Source: Sipunculus nudus
Lineage: Eukaryota > Annelida > Sipuncula > Golfingiida > Sipunculidae
Assembly: GCA_026874595.1 (NCBI GenBank)
Contig: CM049308.1
Location: forward strand, 75,625,124-75,689,123
Direction: 5' to 3'
Length of the DNA: 64,000 bases
The first letter of the stretch is position 1. Each line of letters starts with the position of its first letter. Shown piece by piece: positions 1 through 11,608 of this stretch. The notes beneath the pieces were generated by a model. The model was not told the DNA's origin. It searched no databases and saw only the letters and a program-made list of their open reading frames with translations. Both the position numbers and the translations under genes were made by a program.

Positions 1-1060
1 GGCATTTAGACTGTCAAACTTACATCATTATAAGTCAAGAGCTGACCATCCTTGATGTTCTAATCCTGTGTGATAGTGTTAGAAAGATTTATGGGATCTC
101 GGCCGGAATTCGGGATCTTAGTAATTCTTCCTGTTTATCTTAGTGTGACATCGGACACCATACTGTGAAATTGTCTGCGTTTCCCGACATCGGGAGTCTA
201 TTGCTCCAATTCTGTCATGTCTGCTCTCTCTTATAACCGCGAGACCCCTCGGTTTCCATGGTAACCTTAAGATCAGAAGGAACCCTTTCGACATATCCTA
301 GTTCTCGGTGTTTTCTTCTTTCTGTTTTTGTTTTCCGCTGTGGCAGGTTTATGTTTTTCAGGCCACCATGTATTCAATTTAACAACTTAGCTGCTACATT
401 ATGCAGGTTCCATTATCTTAGCAGAAGAAAAAGGAAAACAAGCTTAAAATGACATTTATACCACTATGCCAAAAGAAAAACAACTGAAATGTGATTTAAT
501 CGAGAAATGGACGAAATGAGAATATGGTCCTGCATTTATTACGTAGAAAGTCCGACACGCAAAATCAGCTCTTCTTTCGGATTTATAGGGACCTATTCAC
601 ATACCATCTGTCTTAACATATACATGAAATGTGTCGTTTTCTCCTTAAAATATTAGCTGACTCCACTGAATTGATATTCGCAGTGATTTGATCTTTCAGT
701 TACATCTTACTTGATACAAGTATAGTAAGAATTTTGTTGCTTTTTGCTAATTATACAGTATGAATACTTATTTCTCGTAAAAACATTATAACGATCAGGT
801 TCAGCAACTCCTAACTAATAATATATGTCATGATGTCCACTTTTTGTCTCGTATGGCTGAATTATGAGCCCAAGATAAAGCAAATGACACAAGTAAAGTT
901 ATTATGTATCAGTCTTGCTATGGCATCATACCACTTAAATTTCCGTACCCCGGCTTTGCAAAGCATAATCCTCAGCAGATCTGCGACTGATCGCACTAAT
1001 GATCTCCAGAACCAGCAGAGAGTTCATGGTTAGTACTCTTAACAATAAACAAGGCCTGCA
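1..1060. other. No gene or repeat recognised
   Basis: AT-rich with only short open frames. I see no splice-bounded exon, RNA gene or element end here. Confidence 0.4.
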
Positions 1061-1067
1061 GGCCTTT

Positions 1068-1176
1068 TGCGAACCGGTGCAATGAGATATTCATCAGGTA
1101 TAATGCTTCCATGGTGGACCTTATGCGAACCTGTGCAATGGGATATTCATCAGGTATAATGCTTCCATGCTGGACC
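1068..1176. repeat. 53-bp direct repeat, two copies at 56-bp period
   Basis: TGCGAACCKGTGCAATGRGA is followed by the shared TATTCATCAGGTATAATGCT and CCATGSTGGACC. The copies at 1068-1120 and 1124-1176 differ at only about three positions, so this is a recent tandem duplication. Confidence 0.9.
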
Positions 1177-1299
1177 GTTACTTTTCAAGTACACGTGTGG
1201 CATGTATATGGGCAATGCAAACACTGAACATGTTGAACCAGAGTGCATGCACCAATTACACAAACATCACTGCTGAATAAGGGGAATTGGTGCGCACAA

Positions 1300-1935
1300 C
1301 ACAAAAATGAATGTAAGTGGCACCACCAGTCTTTTGTACGAGAAAGCCATTAAAGATGTATAGACATAAACAATTTCAGGCTTCAAACCACTCTTCGGCT
1401 ATGTGCACAGACGCATGAAACAAAAGTCGAAAGCGACTACGTGTATCCGCCGTAATCAGAGCAGTAATGGTAAAGTTAGGCATGGATTGATTGGTAAAGG
1501 GAAATATTAGAGTGAGATTATGATTTTAGGTTGCACTACACAAAGCCATTACTGCAAATCACTCCTGTCAAAAAGGGCATTAATTCATTCAACAAAACAG
1601 AGAGGTACGTGGCACCACCTGTCTGGTTTACGAGAAAACTTTCCAGGATAAACATGCCAAAATTAGAATAATACTTTGACCCACGCCTGAGATATGGGCA
1701 GTTTTCACCCGAAGCACATGTACAGGAAAACGATTGCAGATGATGCCACCAGTCTTGAGAACAAGATGGAGGAGTCCAAGAACTATGGATATGCACAATT
1801 TTAGGCCAATACTGCAAATCACTCCTCGGAAACGGGCATTAATTTATTCTACATAAATCGGAAAGGTGAGTGGCGCCACCTGTCTTGTTTACGATGTAAC
1901 TTTCCAAAGTGGATGAACATGCCGAATTTTAAAAA
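1300..1935. repeat. Diverged tandem repeat, about 260-290 bp units, three copies
   Basis: Anchors GTGGCACCACC (1317), GTGGCACCACC (1610) and GTGGCGCCACC (1870) are each followed by an AGTC/TGTC..TTTACGA block. ACTGCAAATCACTCC occurs at 1551 and 1811, a 260-bp period. ACTTTCC and AACATGCC blocks also keep phase. Confidence 0.7.
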
Positions 1936-2309
1936 AAAAATCAAATTTCAAGGTCCCTCCTTGAATTAACTTTCATAAAGAAATTAGACAGTCTTGCTTT
2001 TACTTTTTTTAAAATAATACAATGAACTTACCAAGAAAACACCACACCAAGCTGTTATAGTAGTCGGACTACAGCCCATAGGCCTCTTCTTATCCTGACA
2101 CTGTACCAAAGCTATTCTTAGAGCTGACATAATCTTGGCCAATGGCCAACATCCAGGCTTTTAAAAAAACATTCTTGTCAATATTAACCATAGATAACCT
2201 GAATGATGAAATCTAAAATTGATGAAATCTAAATGTCTAGTGGCATGATGTAATAGATGCTGATCAACTGGTGCCAGGCTCGGTGTAACTACTTCACACA
2301 GCTAACATA

Positions 2310-3360
2310 TGTGGTAAACTGACTCAATTCAATCACCATAATTCAGCCAAAAATCATTCATGTGGAATCATAAAAGACAGTTATTATAAGATATATTGTG
2401 GGGTTATTCTTGTAAAATATTAAACAAACTAGCTTCAGTGGCGTCAGTTGAAAAATTTTTTGCAGGTATATAGCTAATAATGGAAGATACAGCAAACTGG
2501 CTACGTTCAACTTCCCATAACTCAGCCAAAATTCACTGAACCAACCTCATTTAAACAAACTTGAATTATCAACATCTGAGGATAATTAATATATGAGTTT
2601 TAAAAATTTGGCCCAGTGGTTTTTGAGGAGAAGATCTTTGTAGCCACTGAGCTAAAATGGGCTATTTAGGCATATGACTAAATTTAGCTTCTCATAACTC
2701 GGCCACAAATTACTGAACAGAGACCATTTGAACAAACAAAGAATGCACTGCCCTACTATTATTCCGGTGTGATATTAAACAATTTGGCCAAATAGTTTCA
2801 GCAAGAAGTTTTTGTAGCCCTCAGTATGATACAGGCACTGATGACCCCCGTACAAATAAGCCGATGCAGGTAGCGCCACCAATACCTCTATTTCAGATAT
2901 GACTTATGTGACCAACATTGGCGTAGCATTTGGTGATGATAGCTCCAGCCGTTTCTGAGACTGAAATTTTAGTATCCTTTTTTTGACAGATGACTAAGTT
3001 CAACCCCCTGTAACTCGGCCAAATATCACCGACCTGGAACCATTCGAACAAACTTTAGAGAGATTGTTTCTGGGATTATTTCTGTAAAATATCGGACAAT
3101 TTTGCCCGACGGTTTCGGAGGAGAAAATTTTAAAAGGTTTTAAAGCTTTTTCCCAATTAAAAATCGAAGTTTATGCAGATACCCAAAAATAAGCCCAACC
3201 CGATTAAGCCTGACATGTGAATAATTTTATATGTAATATGGAGCTACTAGCTCTGACGGTTTTTGAGATAGCATGGGTTAACGTACAGACGACGGTTGAC
3301 GGCGGACATCGGACGGCGGATGGACGACGCTGCACCATCGCATAAGCTCACAGATTCGCT
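2310..3360. repeat. Diverged about 180-bp tandem repeat, four copies, with GACGG-rich tail
   Basis: The anchors CATAATTCAGCCAAAAAT (2336), CATAACTCAGCCAAAATT (2515), CATAACTCGGCCACAAAT (2693) and TGTAACTCGGCCAAATAT (3009) are each followed by a TTTGAACAAACTT-like block and a TAAAA/AAACAATTTGGCC block. A GGTTTTTGAGGAGAA-like block comes last. The tail at 3290-3360 is CpG-rich (GACGGCGGACATCGGACGGC) and ends in CATAAGCTCAC. Confidence 0.75.
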
Positions 3361-3365
3361 AAAAA

Positions 3366-3600
3366 GGATGGCGAGGTCTTATCTCTCGGTAATCTTCATG
3401 ACTCTTTTTGGCGAGACAATTAAGCTGAATGTAGCCGTGGCTCATAACGAAGAACCTTGAGAGATTCTAGAAAGATATAGCAGAGCACTTTTTTAGTGGA
3501 TTGGCATCGGACCTTGTGACAAGAACACGGGACTATAACGACCAGGTAATTTACTTCTCCTACTCAAATGCCAACATCAAAGCCACACAAAGCTCGTTAT
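3366..3600. repeat. Dispersed repeat family B, copy 1
   Basis: Shares GAGACAATTAAGCTGAATGT, AGCCGTGG, TCTAGAAAGATATAGCA and GAGCACTT with the 6.7 kb copy in the same order and orientation. A CAAAGCCACACAAAGC block corresponds to CTACAAGGCCACAAG at 7041. Confidence 0.65.
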
Positions 3601-4241
3601 CCAACCATTCACGGCCATGCTCGTCTGCTGTTCATTCAACACGGATATACTAAAGTAGATGATTGCAACCGCCCGAGCGATCACTCGAAACCTCCGCTCA
3701 CGACAAAAGGGCAATAAAAGCGAATCGGTTACAGATATACGGTCTTATGAACTAGGCCAAGGTCAAAAATGAATATCAGATGCCGAAAGGCCGATTTTTT
3801 GGAAGTCAGTCATATTTGAGATCAATCGCAAAAACGAGCAGAATTAAGAAAAAAATTGTAATAGATTATTTATTATTATACAACTCCAGTTATCAACCAC
3901 ATATTCATTATAAATAACTATTTGGAGGCTGCCGTTCGTATATGATTTTCATAAAGTTTCAGAGTTCATTTCCATTTATCTTTTCTCTCAATAAGTGAAG
4001 CGGTGAGACTAGGTTTGAGAATTTAGATAAATACTGCAAGAGTTTGAGAAAAACGTTCGTTTGTCGGGCATGCGCCGCACGATGGGCGTAGGGAGGTTGC
4101 ACAGTCACTTTTCCTTTACAATGAGTTTTTTCGTCAACCGTGTGGTACTCGTTCAGCCGCGGCAAGGCGAGAACACGGCGCAAGAGCATTCACTGCAAGC
4201 ATCGCGAATGAAAAGGTGCCTGAGCTCTTGGTAATTTCATA

Positions 4242-4670
4242 TCAGTCCAAAGGGTTAAAGAGGAAATATGCTCTATCGGGGAAAATCCACAGGAAACAGG
4301 GAGGGCAAAAAGAAATAATGAACAACAGACAGATGAAATATGTGAGGTACCTAGATAGAAGCCGAGCGAGGACCGCAGAGATGATCCCATTTTTGTGACG
4401 AGGAGGATGAAGAACTATAGGGTGTCCATCAAAAGTCCACGGGATCAAAGGGGTTATCATCTCCACCCAAAGCTGATCACCATCGTTGATTTCATTAGAA
4501 GGAAACCTTGTTTTTTTCAATGAATTGATCAGGATATCTAAAGGACCGACAGAATGAAACCAATGCTTCAGCCCCCTGCAGACAGCTTGGACACCACTGG
4601 TTGGTATGGGGGTGTACATTTTACCACACAAACACGCGCACCCACGTTGCGGCCGACGTACAAGAACCAA
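4242..4670 (-). other. 142-codon open frame, probably not a gene
   Basis: One of the two longest open frames in the window. The first 80 residues are mixed in composition and include NEINDGDQLWVEM. The last 40 are hydrophobic (ITYFICLL-like). I recognise no family, see no splice signals or promoter, and the adjacent CpG-rich DNA explains part of the openness. It is recorded as a possible relic ORF only. Confidence 0.12.
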
Positions 4671-4689
4671 AAGGTGTCTTCCTTATTCC

Positions 4690-5055
4690 GACGGCATTCG
4701 CTCAGTAAAGTTAGCTAACGTTACAACGTAAGCCAAAAAAGGCATATCACGACTTCGGCAGGTACACCGTACGGCTTTCGGAACTCATAGGTGGCCAAGT
4801 AGACGTAAAAAAATCGTACAGGCATCTTCGACATCCGTATTTATACTGTACGGAGCCCGTACGTGATTGCCTGACGCGCGGCCGCCGTATCAACTTAAGC
4901 GCTTGGGGTAATGTAAGTTAAGGTTGTTGCGGAGTCCCTGCGGCCTTGGAAAAACGCACAGTTGCCGTACGCAAACCGCACGGTATGACCCAAAACACCC
5001 GTCGTACGGAGACCATATTCCGGTTGAGAACTAGACGTTAGGCAAAAAAAAAGTT
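4690..5055. other. CpG-rich stretch with repeated CCGTACG motifs
   Basis: CCGTACGG (4767), TGTACGG and CCCGTACGT (4847-4864), GCCGTACGCA (4962) and CGTCGTACGG (5009) are clustered, together with GCGCGGCCGCCG (4876). The segment is far richer in CpG than its flanks, like the 23.0 kb MITE, but I could not find convincing terminal inverted repeats. It ends just before the dispersed repeat at 5.06 kb. Confidence 0.4.
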
Positions 5056-5059
5056 TGGT

Positions 5060-5290
5060 TCTGAGGCACTTATTTTCATAAATCAATGCGGGCGGGCGTT
5101 TATTTATTTATTTTTTTTATTTTCTGTATGTTTCGATAAAAATGTTAAATGATAAATGACAAGCACGATAATAACAGATTTATTTTGCTAAACAAGTAAA
5201 AGCACTACATAAATAAAGGGTATTTTATCAAAATTGTATGAATTTATCTTCTTGAAAGAAATGTCCGAGCGGCTGGAGTTCAAAATTGGT
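5060..5290. repeat. Dispersed repeat family C, copy 1
   Basis: Matches 60501-60700 in the same orientation: TCTGAGGCACTT, a T-rich block, TTTCGATAAAAATG, AGCACGATAATAACAG, CTAAACAAGTAAAAGCACT, TTATCAAAATTGTAT and ATCTTCTTGAAAG. About 75% similar by eye. Confidence 0.8.
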
Positions 5291-5559
5291 AAGTTTCTAT
5301 TGAAAAATCAAAAGAAAAACCTTCTGTCCTATACTTCTGCAAATAAGAGTAATGTTTAAAGTCTGAAATCAATCGCTGAACACTTGTTTATGTGTGCCAT
5401 GATGTTGAGCTCCAGAGATCTTCTGTCCGCAACTAGTTTATGTTTTCCCCTGAAAATTTTATGTTCACTTTCAATACAGAAACAAAGTTATCCTTCTTCA
5501 GTGTAAATGATAATCTTCATGCAGTAAATAATAATCTTCAAGTACTCCCGGTATGATTA

Positions 5560-5900
5560 ACACAGAATCAGAGAGTTTTTGTTAAAAGTCAAAGTTGACG
5601 CCAATGAGACTTGAAACGTCAAGTTGCCATTTATCAGTCTGGCTTTGACATTGAAGTACTTAAATGCCCATTAACCTATTTCAGATAAAGCGCAACCACT
5701 CCGTTAATGACAACACAGAAAACCTTTATAACCGGTGAGGGATTTTCGGGTAAGAGCTCGCATAGTAAAAGATAAAGCGAGTTCTTATCATGTCGTTATC
5801 TGTACTTCGTATTGATGAGACAATTAGATCAAAGTTATCCAAAACACATTTCAGTAAGATCCAGTAAGATCTACAAGATTTACCAGTAAATTTCCTCAAG
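5560..5900. repeat. Dispersed repeat family B, copy 2
   Basis: Shares AATGACAACACAGAAA and CCTTTATAACC with the 6.67 kb copy. TAAAAGATAAAGCGAGTTC, CGTTATCT and TTCAGTAAGATCCAGTAAGA also match in the same order. Confidence 0.65.
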
Positions 5901-6669
5901 AATGACAGCAGCGGGAATACCAGAAAAAAAGACGCAGAAATTAGAAGAACCAAACATTTGTATAAATTTATTTAATATTAACACCAACCCCATAGATAAT
6001 TCTTTATCCAACCCACCTAAGCACTAAAAATCTTGTTGTTTATTCCTTATAGACACTGAAAATTGGAAAATAATTGCCAGCTAGTGTACTGCGCCTATCC
6101 GTAGATAACTGGATCTGATTTTCTAAACATCACATCAGTAGTATAAACACGCAATCGATGCAAATGAAACTAGACAGAAACAGAGTTAGAAAGACCACTT
6201 GATCAATAAGCACAGGAAATTAGGTAAGAACGAGGCAATGTCCATTGACGATATCGGACAGACCGTAAATTACACTTGCTTTAATTGTCTTGGTCTTAAA
6301 ATAGACTTCCTTTGTAAAGACATTGTACTTAGGTTAAAGGAATTTGATCAAGACTATAATTGACCCTAAATTCTCAGGTATTAACTTTCAAATAAAATAC
6401 GTTTTTTTCTGTTGTGAAAAACAAATATAACACGCGTGTTGTGGTACAAAGTATTTACATTGGTTTCTATTTGCATTGAATATTAATAAATAACTTTGTT
6501 TTGCAAACGCAGATAAACATATGAATTAAACATATGTATTTTTAAAAATAATTAAATAAAAATACTTTTTTTTCAAATCTTAAAGGCCATAACTATGCAC
6601 TTATTATTACAACAATCTATTTTTTCTGTATTTGGTGTAAGTAATTTTGTCTTATTGTTATGGTAAAAA

Positions 6670-7080
6670 TCCACAATGAAACAAATGACAACACAGAAAT
6701 CAAGTTAACTTCCGTCGGTTTTGCTTAGACATCTCAGCACTTAAATTCCCATAAGTATGCAACGATGAAGCTTACAAGATCAGTGTAATTGGGGAGAACA
6801 CCTTTATAACCAGAACGGGTTACGTGGTCAGGACTTTCCATAATAAAAAGGGGAGCGAGTTGTTAATATCTCGTTATCTATCACTAGAATCGACGAGCTA
6901 ATTAAGATGAATGTAGCCATGGAAACGATAGTGAATCTAGAAAGATCCAGCAAGATTTAGCGAAGCACTTCAATGGTCCAGCATCCATTTAACCTGAAAA
7001 TCCGAGACATTAACTTTAAACTGCGTTATTCAAGATCAGCTACAAGGCCACAAGATCCAACCTTTCCTGGCACCGCTCAT
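6670..7080. repeat. Dispersed repeat family B, copy 3
   Basis: Contains AATGACAACACAGAAATCA, CTCAGCACTTAAATTCCCAT, ACACCTTTATAACCAGAA, CTCGTTATCTATCACTAGAA and CTAATTAAGATGAATGTAGC. It links copies 1 and 2 and shows the family is longer than 350 bp. Confidence 0.65.
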
Positions 7081-7208
7081 CTGAATGTTTTTCCCCTTTG
7101 CAATGATACTCAATTCTAATTTTTTTTTACTTGTATTTCCCCAAGTGTAACGGCAGAATGAGATAATAATCGGGTGCAAATGTACCAAAATCGTCTGAGG
7201 AGGAGATA

Positions 7209-7340
7209 AATCGCGTACGGACGAGAGAAAATCGCATGCGAACGAGAAAATTAATCACGTGCGATCAAATAACTATCGCGTGCGAACGAGATAATATCGC
7301 GTGCGAACTAGAAAAGTATTGCGTGTGAACGAGAAAATAA
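7209..7340. repeat. 21-23 bp minisatellite, about six copies
   Basis: Consecutive variants of ATCGCGTGCGAACGAGAAAA. There are six units without spacers, varying by substitutions and one- or two-base indels. The last unit abuts the fold-back arm at 7342. Confidence 0.8.
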
Positions 7341-7341
7341 C

Positions 7342-7467
7342 ACACATAGAAATTGATAATTTTATCGCGTGCGCATGCGCTGGTATCGCTGGCACAGGCG
7401 ATATTATCCTTTTTACACGCTATACTAACACATGCGTACCCGATAAAAAATATCAATTTCCATGTGT
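7342..7467. repeat. Imperfect inverted repeat with 39-bp arms, fold-back structure
   Basis: The left arm (7342-7380) starts ACACATAGAAATTGATAAT and includes TTTATCGCGTGCGCATG. The right arm (7429-7467), read in reverse complement, starts ACACATGGAAATTGATA and includes TTATCGGGTACGCATG. Arms are about 80% identical with a 48-bp loop. Together with the adjoining minisatellite this has the build of a small non-autonomous fold-back element. Confidence 0.7.
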
Positions 7468-7489
7468 CCTTTACAAGTCACCTTAGGTA

Positions 7490-9700
7490 ATTCTCAGGTG
7501 TACAAGTAAATAACTGCTCACTAAAGCAGGTTGGTATAGTCCAAGTGTCAACTGTCTTTGACTCTCCAGCATCCCCCCACACATACGAATATGCCTTATC
7601 TGTCCATTTAAAGTGCCCTTGAATCATGTCTCCATGATTGTCTTTGGCCTAACTTTCTTTCCTCTGCAGGTGATTAAAGACATGTAGAATGTTCATGTAA
7701 CTTCCAGATAACCTCTTTTATAAAGCAGGATAACTTAAAGAAGTCTGCATGTAAGATAATACAGTCCGTTTAATTGCATATATGCGTGATAGTATATGCG
7801 GTTTAGTTGGGTTTGTATGGGTATAATACCTGCCGCTCCTGAAATCCGCATACTCTAATATTCAGACGTGGGACTGATTGGGAAAATGAATCACCGAATA
7901 TCACTTAACATCTTGAAAAAGAACAAGCTCGGACTAAAGAGAGGCCACAGACAGCCGGATGCACATTAATCATTTGGATAAAGACAAACGACCTTGTGCA
8001 AAGCGTCTCCTTTGTAGGATCTCAGCCCATGTAAATCACTCTTTCACAAACGTGAGAGCCATAGATAAGGCTGCGAACAAAATAAGACATGAAACCTTTT
8101 AATTATTGATGTCATATTTCATATCGAGAGCATGGTTTATAAAAGATAAGGAACCTAACGTATAAAATATAGAAGAGTAAGTTCCCGAATATCACAGAGA
8201 CAATATCAACAACGGGCCCTAACTTATCCGTGCAATATAATTTATCCCGTAGCTAAGAAACCTAAAAAATGTTTTACGTATCTCATAATCTCCCATATTG
8301 GAAAGAGGTGGAGCGGTATTCAAGGTCTCAAAAACGGTGTAGATCAACACCCTGTGCCGGGAAAACTAATATACGTTGTACAAAACTCTCTCATGCAGAT
8401 CTCATGCAGAAGTTCACTGAAGTAGGCGGGACGTAACGCTGCTTTATATTACTTTCCGTTTATTTCATTCCATTTCCTAGAAATGTTATGTCGAAAAGGG
8501 GGGTTGGCTATGCGCCCACTCTGAATCCACCCTTTACGGAATCTCAGAACATGGATAAACATCACTTCTTTGGAATTCATATCTTATGATCTTTATTTCT
8601 TAATCATGCTATACTGACGATATTCTAAAATATTAATGAACTTAAAACTAACCGACAGCACTCATTAGATATTATAATCACACCGACAGGGCCTACATAT
8701 CGGTAGACCATCTATGTTATTATTATTTTGACAGAAGTGCCGCGAGTCAAAGAACGTCTATTCCCATTTCCATATAATAATTTTGATTTTTATGTATCAT
8801 ACGGTTAATTTATATACATCAAGCAGAATGCTTGCTCCTCCAACAAAAACGCTATCAGAAAGACCACCTGCTCCACGCAGTTACAATGTGTATGTCACTC
8901 AATCACGAAGATACTTATATTTGGCAGACAATCATTCTCTGTGAATGAGTAATTAACAAATTACACATAATATCACTGTAACAATGGAACAAAACATACA
9001 TCACGACTAAATATACATGAACGTATCGTTTTAGAAGCGATAAAATCCCTGAAGACCGTTTTAATTTATGAAACACTAAAGGACGGATATTTCTAATAGA
9101 CAGCAAGATATAAACATATATTCACTGTTGACTAATTATAAGTTTTCAAATTACCTTCGAAAATCATAGCACAACTGAACAGAGAAAATGCACAGAAGAC
9201 CAAGATAATCTTGCTGAGCGAAATTACCTTGGGTATAGCCTGTTGTTTGTCGGGTATTAACTGGTGTAAATCTCAATGAGACTCCGTAACTCATCAGACA
9301 ACAATCGTTTGAAGATACAAACATTTAATTACTGATGCAATATTTTATCGAATCTAGAGTGTGCACAACAAAATGTCACAAGTTAATCATATGGACTGTA
9401 TTAAGAACCCTTTATTATTTGATGCTGTATTAAAAAAAACAGAATCCTGGCACATACTTTACCAGGGACTTCAGATGAAATATTGTTCGGAAAGCAAGAG
9501 TGATGCGCACGGCAGGGTATATTTTAACGTGCAGTTGACCCCTTTTTGTGTAGTTGTAAATAACAATGTACAGTTATAACTCTGGATTGTTTTCAGATTA
9601 AAGTCCCCAGTTCCAGACCGATAAAAACCCGTTATGCCCCTAAGTTTTAGTGATTACTCCTACCAAGGCTTTAAAAACCAATATCACTGACTCTGACATT
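7490..9700. other. Intergenic or intronic DNA, only weak old repeats
   Basis: Apart from the weak blocks at 8.03, 8.53 and 9.30 kb nothing stands out. Open frames are short and low in complexity. Confidence 0.4.
8029..8140. repeat. Weak diverged repeat shared with 8.53 and 9.30 kb
   Basis: AGGATCTCAGCCCATGTAAA resembles GGAATCTCAGAACATGGATA at 8538. CCTTTTAATTATTGATGTC resembles ACATTTAATTACTGATGCA at 9323. Similarity is about 70% over short blocks, so this may be an old repeat and is not secure. Confidence 0.35.
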
Positions 9701-9714
9701 AGACTGCAAAAATT

Positions 9715-10008
9715 CTGTTATCTTCCTGCCTCACCAGGAGGGTTGCGTTCATTCCCGTTCGTGTGTATGTTAGTGTGTGTGTTTGTGAACAGAACCTCAC
9801 GGAATTTCAGGAATGGACCTAAGAAGATTCGATTAGATTCGGGTATGTATCCAGCATCATCCGGATTCAGGAGCGTCAACAAGGTTTTTTTCACAAATTT
9901 TCAGTCACCTGGGAAAGAATGAAGCTAGAAATATGGGCAAAAATTAAGTGAATGCAAACGCGGACCTCGTGGGCTACACAAGCCTGTCCACCTGTTCAGG
10001 TCACGGTC
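9715..10008 (-). mobile_element. SINE-like core-family repeat, copy 1 (5'-truncated)
   Basis: Reverse complement of the 15.2, 35.3 and 62.4 kb copies. It shares the 3' CGGGAATGAACGCAA-type block, a CAAACACACA tract, a CTAATCGAATCTT-like central block, and TCCGGAT and TTTGCATTCACT blocks in order. The 5' TAGAAATATGCATT head seen in other copies is missing or unrecognisable, and the hAT-type element begins about 25 bp beyond. Confidence 0.7.
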
Positions 10009-10042
10009 CAGAACTTCGAAGTCAGGTGTAAAGCATAGTTGG

Positions 10043-10186
10043 GTCTAAAAGTACTCGTACTTATAGTACTCGTACTCATAAGTATTTTTTGTACTCAGTA
10101 CTCTTACTCGAGTACTTTTTAAAATTTACAAAAGTACTCGTACCTGTACTCGAGTACTTTAAAAGTACTCGGTACTCATACGAGTA
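10043..10186. repeat. Left subterminal GTACTCG array of the hAT-type element
   Basis: Many copies of GTACTC/GAGTAC, several fused as the palindrome GTACTCGAGTAC, are spaced every 10-25 bases just inside the left terminus. They mirror the right-end array and mark transposase-binding subterminal repeats. Confidence 0.8.
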
Positions 10187-11024
10187 ATTTATGACTATTT
10201 TATGTATTTCAGATATTATTAAAATTTTTAAATAAAACTTTAATCTCAATTTAAATATAAGTAATAGTTTATTTTAGTTTATAATAGTAAGATATTTTAT
10301 ATAATATATAATATCATACATACATGTAATATTACTTATAGTGGTATGTTTTATATAAGGATTAGCTACATTGATCAACATTTGCCACAATTCAATACAA
10401 TTTAATATAATCAGAACCTGTTCAACATACATGAACTCTGCAGTGCTCCGGGGCCTGGGCTGATCAAAATTGAGTTGATAAATATATGTAATAAAATGTG
10501 AGTGTAGGTTTAGCAGATTTTCATTGGGCGTTGCAGTCTGTGATGAACTCTGTTCAAAGTCTGTGGCACCACTGATTAACCCATTAAAAGTTGCATTATC
10601 AGACCATACACCCCGTAGCTACTACAACATAAAGGCTTGCAGCACATTCTACTATCAGCTGACAAAAACTTGCCCAACATACTGTGTAGGCTCACAATGG
10701 ACTTCTCCAGTGTAATGACAAAGCCTACTTAATGAATCAACGAAAAGATCCAAGGAATAACCTCAAAGCCTTCTGTCCAGTGCCACTGGACCATGAAAGT
10801 AATAACTAATCACACTACACCGGGCCCTTTACTATGCTCTATCAAATAAAAACCTAATAAAAAAACACTCCATTCATCAGATGTGTTAGTCTAGGGTTGT
10901 GATAGAAAAGGAAAAGCTTTTATTCTATTACTTGGGGTACTATTACTATAACTTGTTCAAATTACCTTTCTATCAATAGTAATATCACTCTTACTAACCT
11001 TTTTTTTAGTAATAACTATTTGAA

Positions 11025-11405
11025 CTTTTGAGACTCAGATGTTTCTTAAATATAACTGCCATATACAATTTGTAATGCTTTAATATATTGTCATGTGTAT
11101 ATCTATAGCCTTTTTATATGTTTTAGTTTCTGAACATTTCCACCAGTATTTTAAATTTGCATAATACAACATTATGGGAATTATATATCTTGTCCTGGAT
11201 AAGAAAAATATTTTTGAGAACCTACGACACCAGATGTGTCTTCAATGCAACTGTCTACTATAATAAGTTAATGCTTTTATATATTTTCAAGTGTATATTG
11301 CCTGTTTATATGCCCTAGAGTTTGCATTTAGCTGCAGTATTTTGATTAACCATAGTACAACATTGTATATTTTTATATTTTGTACTGGATTTTCATTAAT
11401 AAAAA
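11025..11405. repeat. Internal tandem duplication within the hAT-type element (about 190 bp x 2)
   Basis: Two diverged consecutive segments (about 11025-11215 and 11217-11405) share the same order of blocks: CAGATGT near the start, an AATGCTTTAATATATT-like block, GTGTATAT, TTTATATG, CAGTATTTT, ATACAACATT, and TTGTACTGGAT-like ends. This shows the interior grew by tandem duplication. Confidence 0.6.
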
Positions 11406-11455
11406 AAATTGAAACTTTGTATTAACTGAATAACATCATTAAATAAGTTGGTTAC

Positions 11456-11608
11456 AAAAAGTACTCATTAAAGTACTCATAATTACATTTGAGTACTAAG
11501 TACTCATACTCGAGTACTTTTGAAAAAATGCAAAGGTACTCATACTTGTACTCGAGTACTTTTAAAGTACTAACTACTCGTACTCGAGTACTTTAAAAGT
11601 ACCCTGAT
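11456..11608. repeat. Right subterminal GTACTCG array of the hAT-type element
   Basis: This is the inverted counterpart of the left array, with repeated GTACTC and three GTACTCGAGTAC/TACTCGAGTAC palindromes up to the terminal AGCTCTG. Confidence 0.8.

Noticed and set aside
4242-4670. 142-codon minus frame as a gene
   Set aside because: No family resemblance or gene signals. Kept only as a low-confidence note.
7209-7340. CRISPR array
   Set aside because: The 21-23 bp units are contiguous without spacers, lie in animal-type DNA and have no cas genes.
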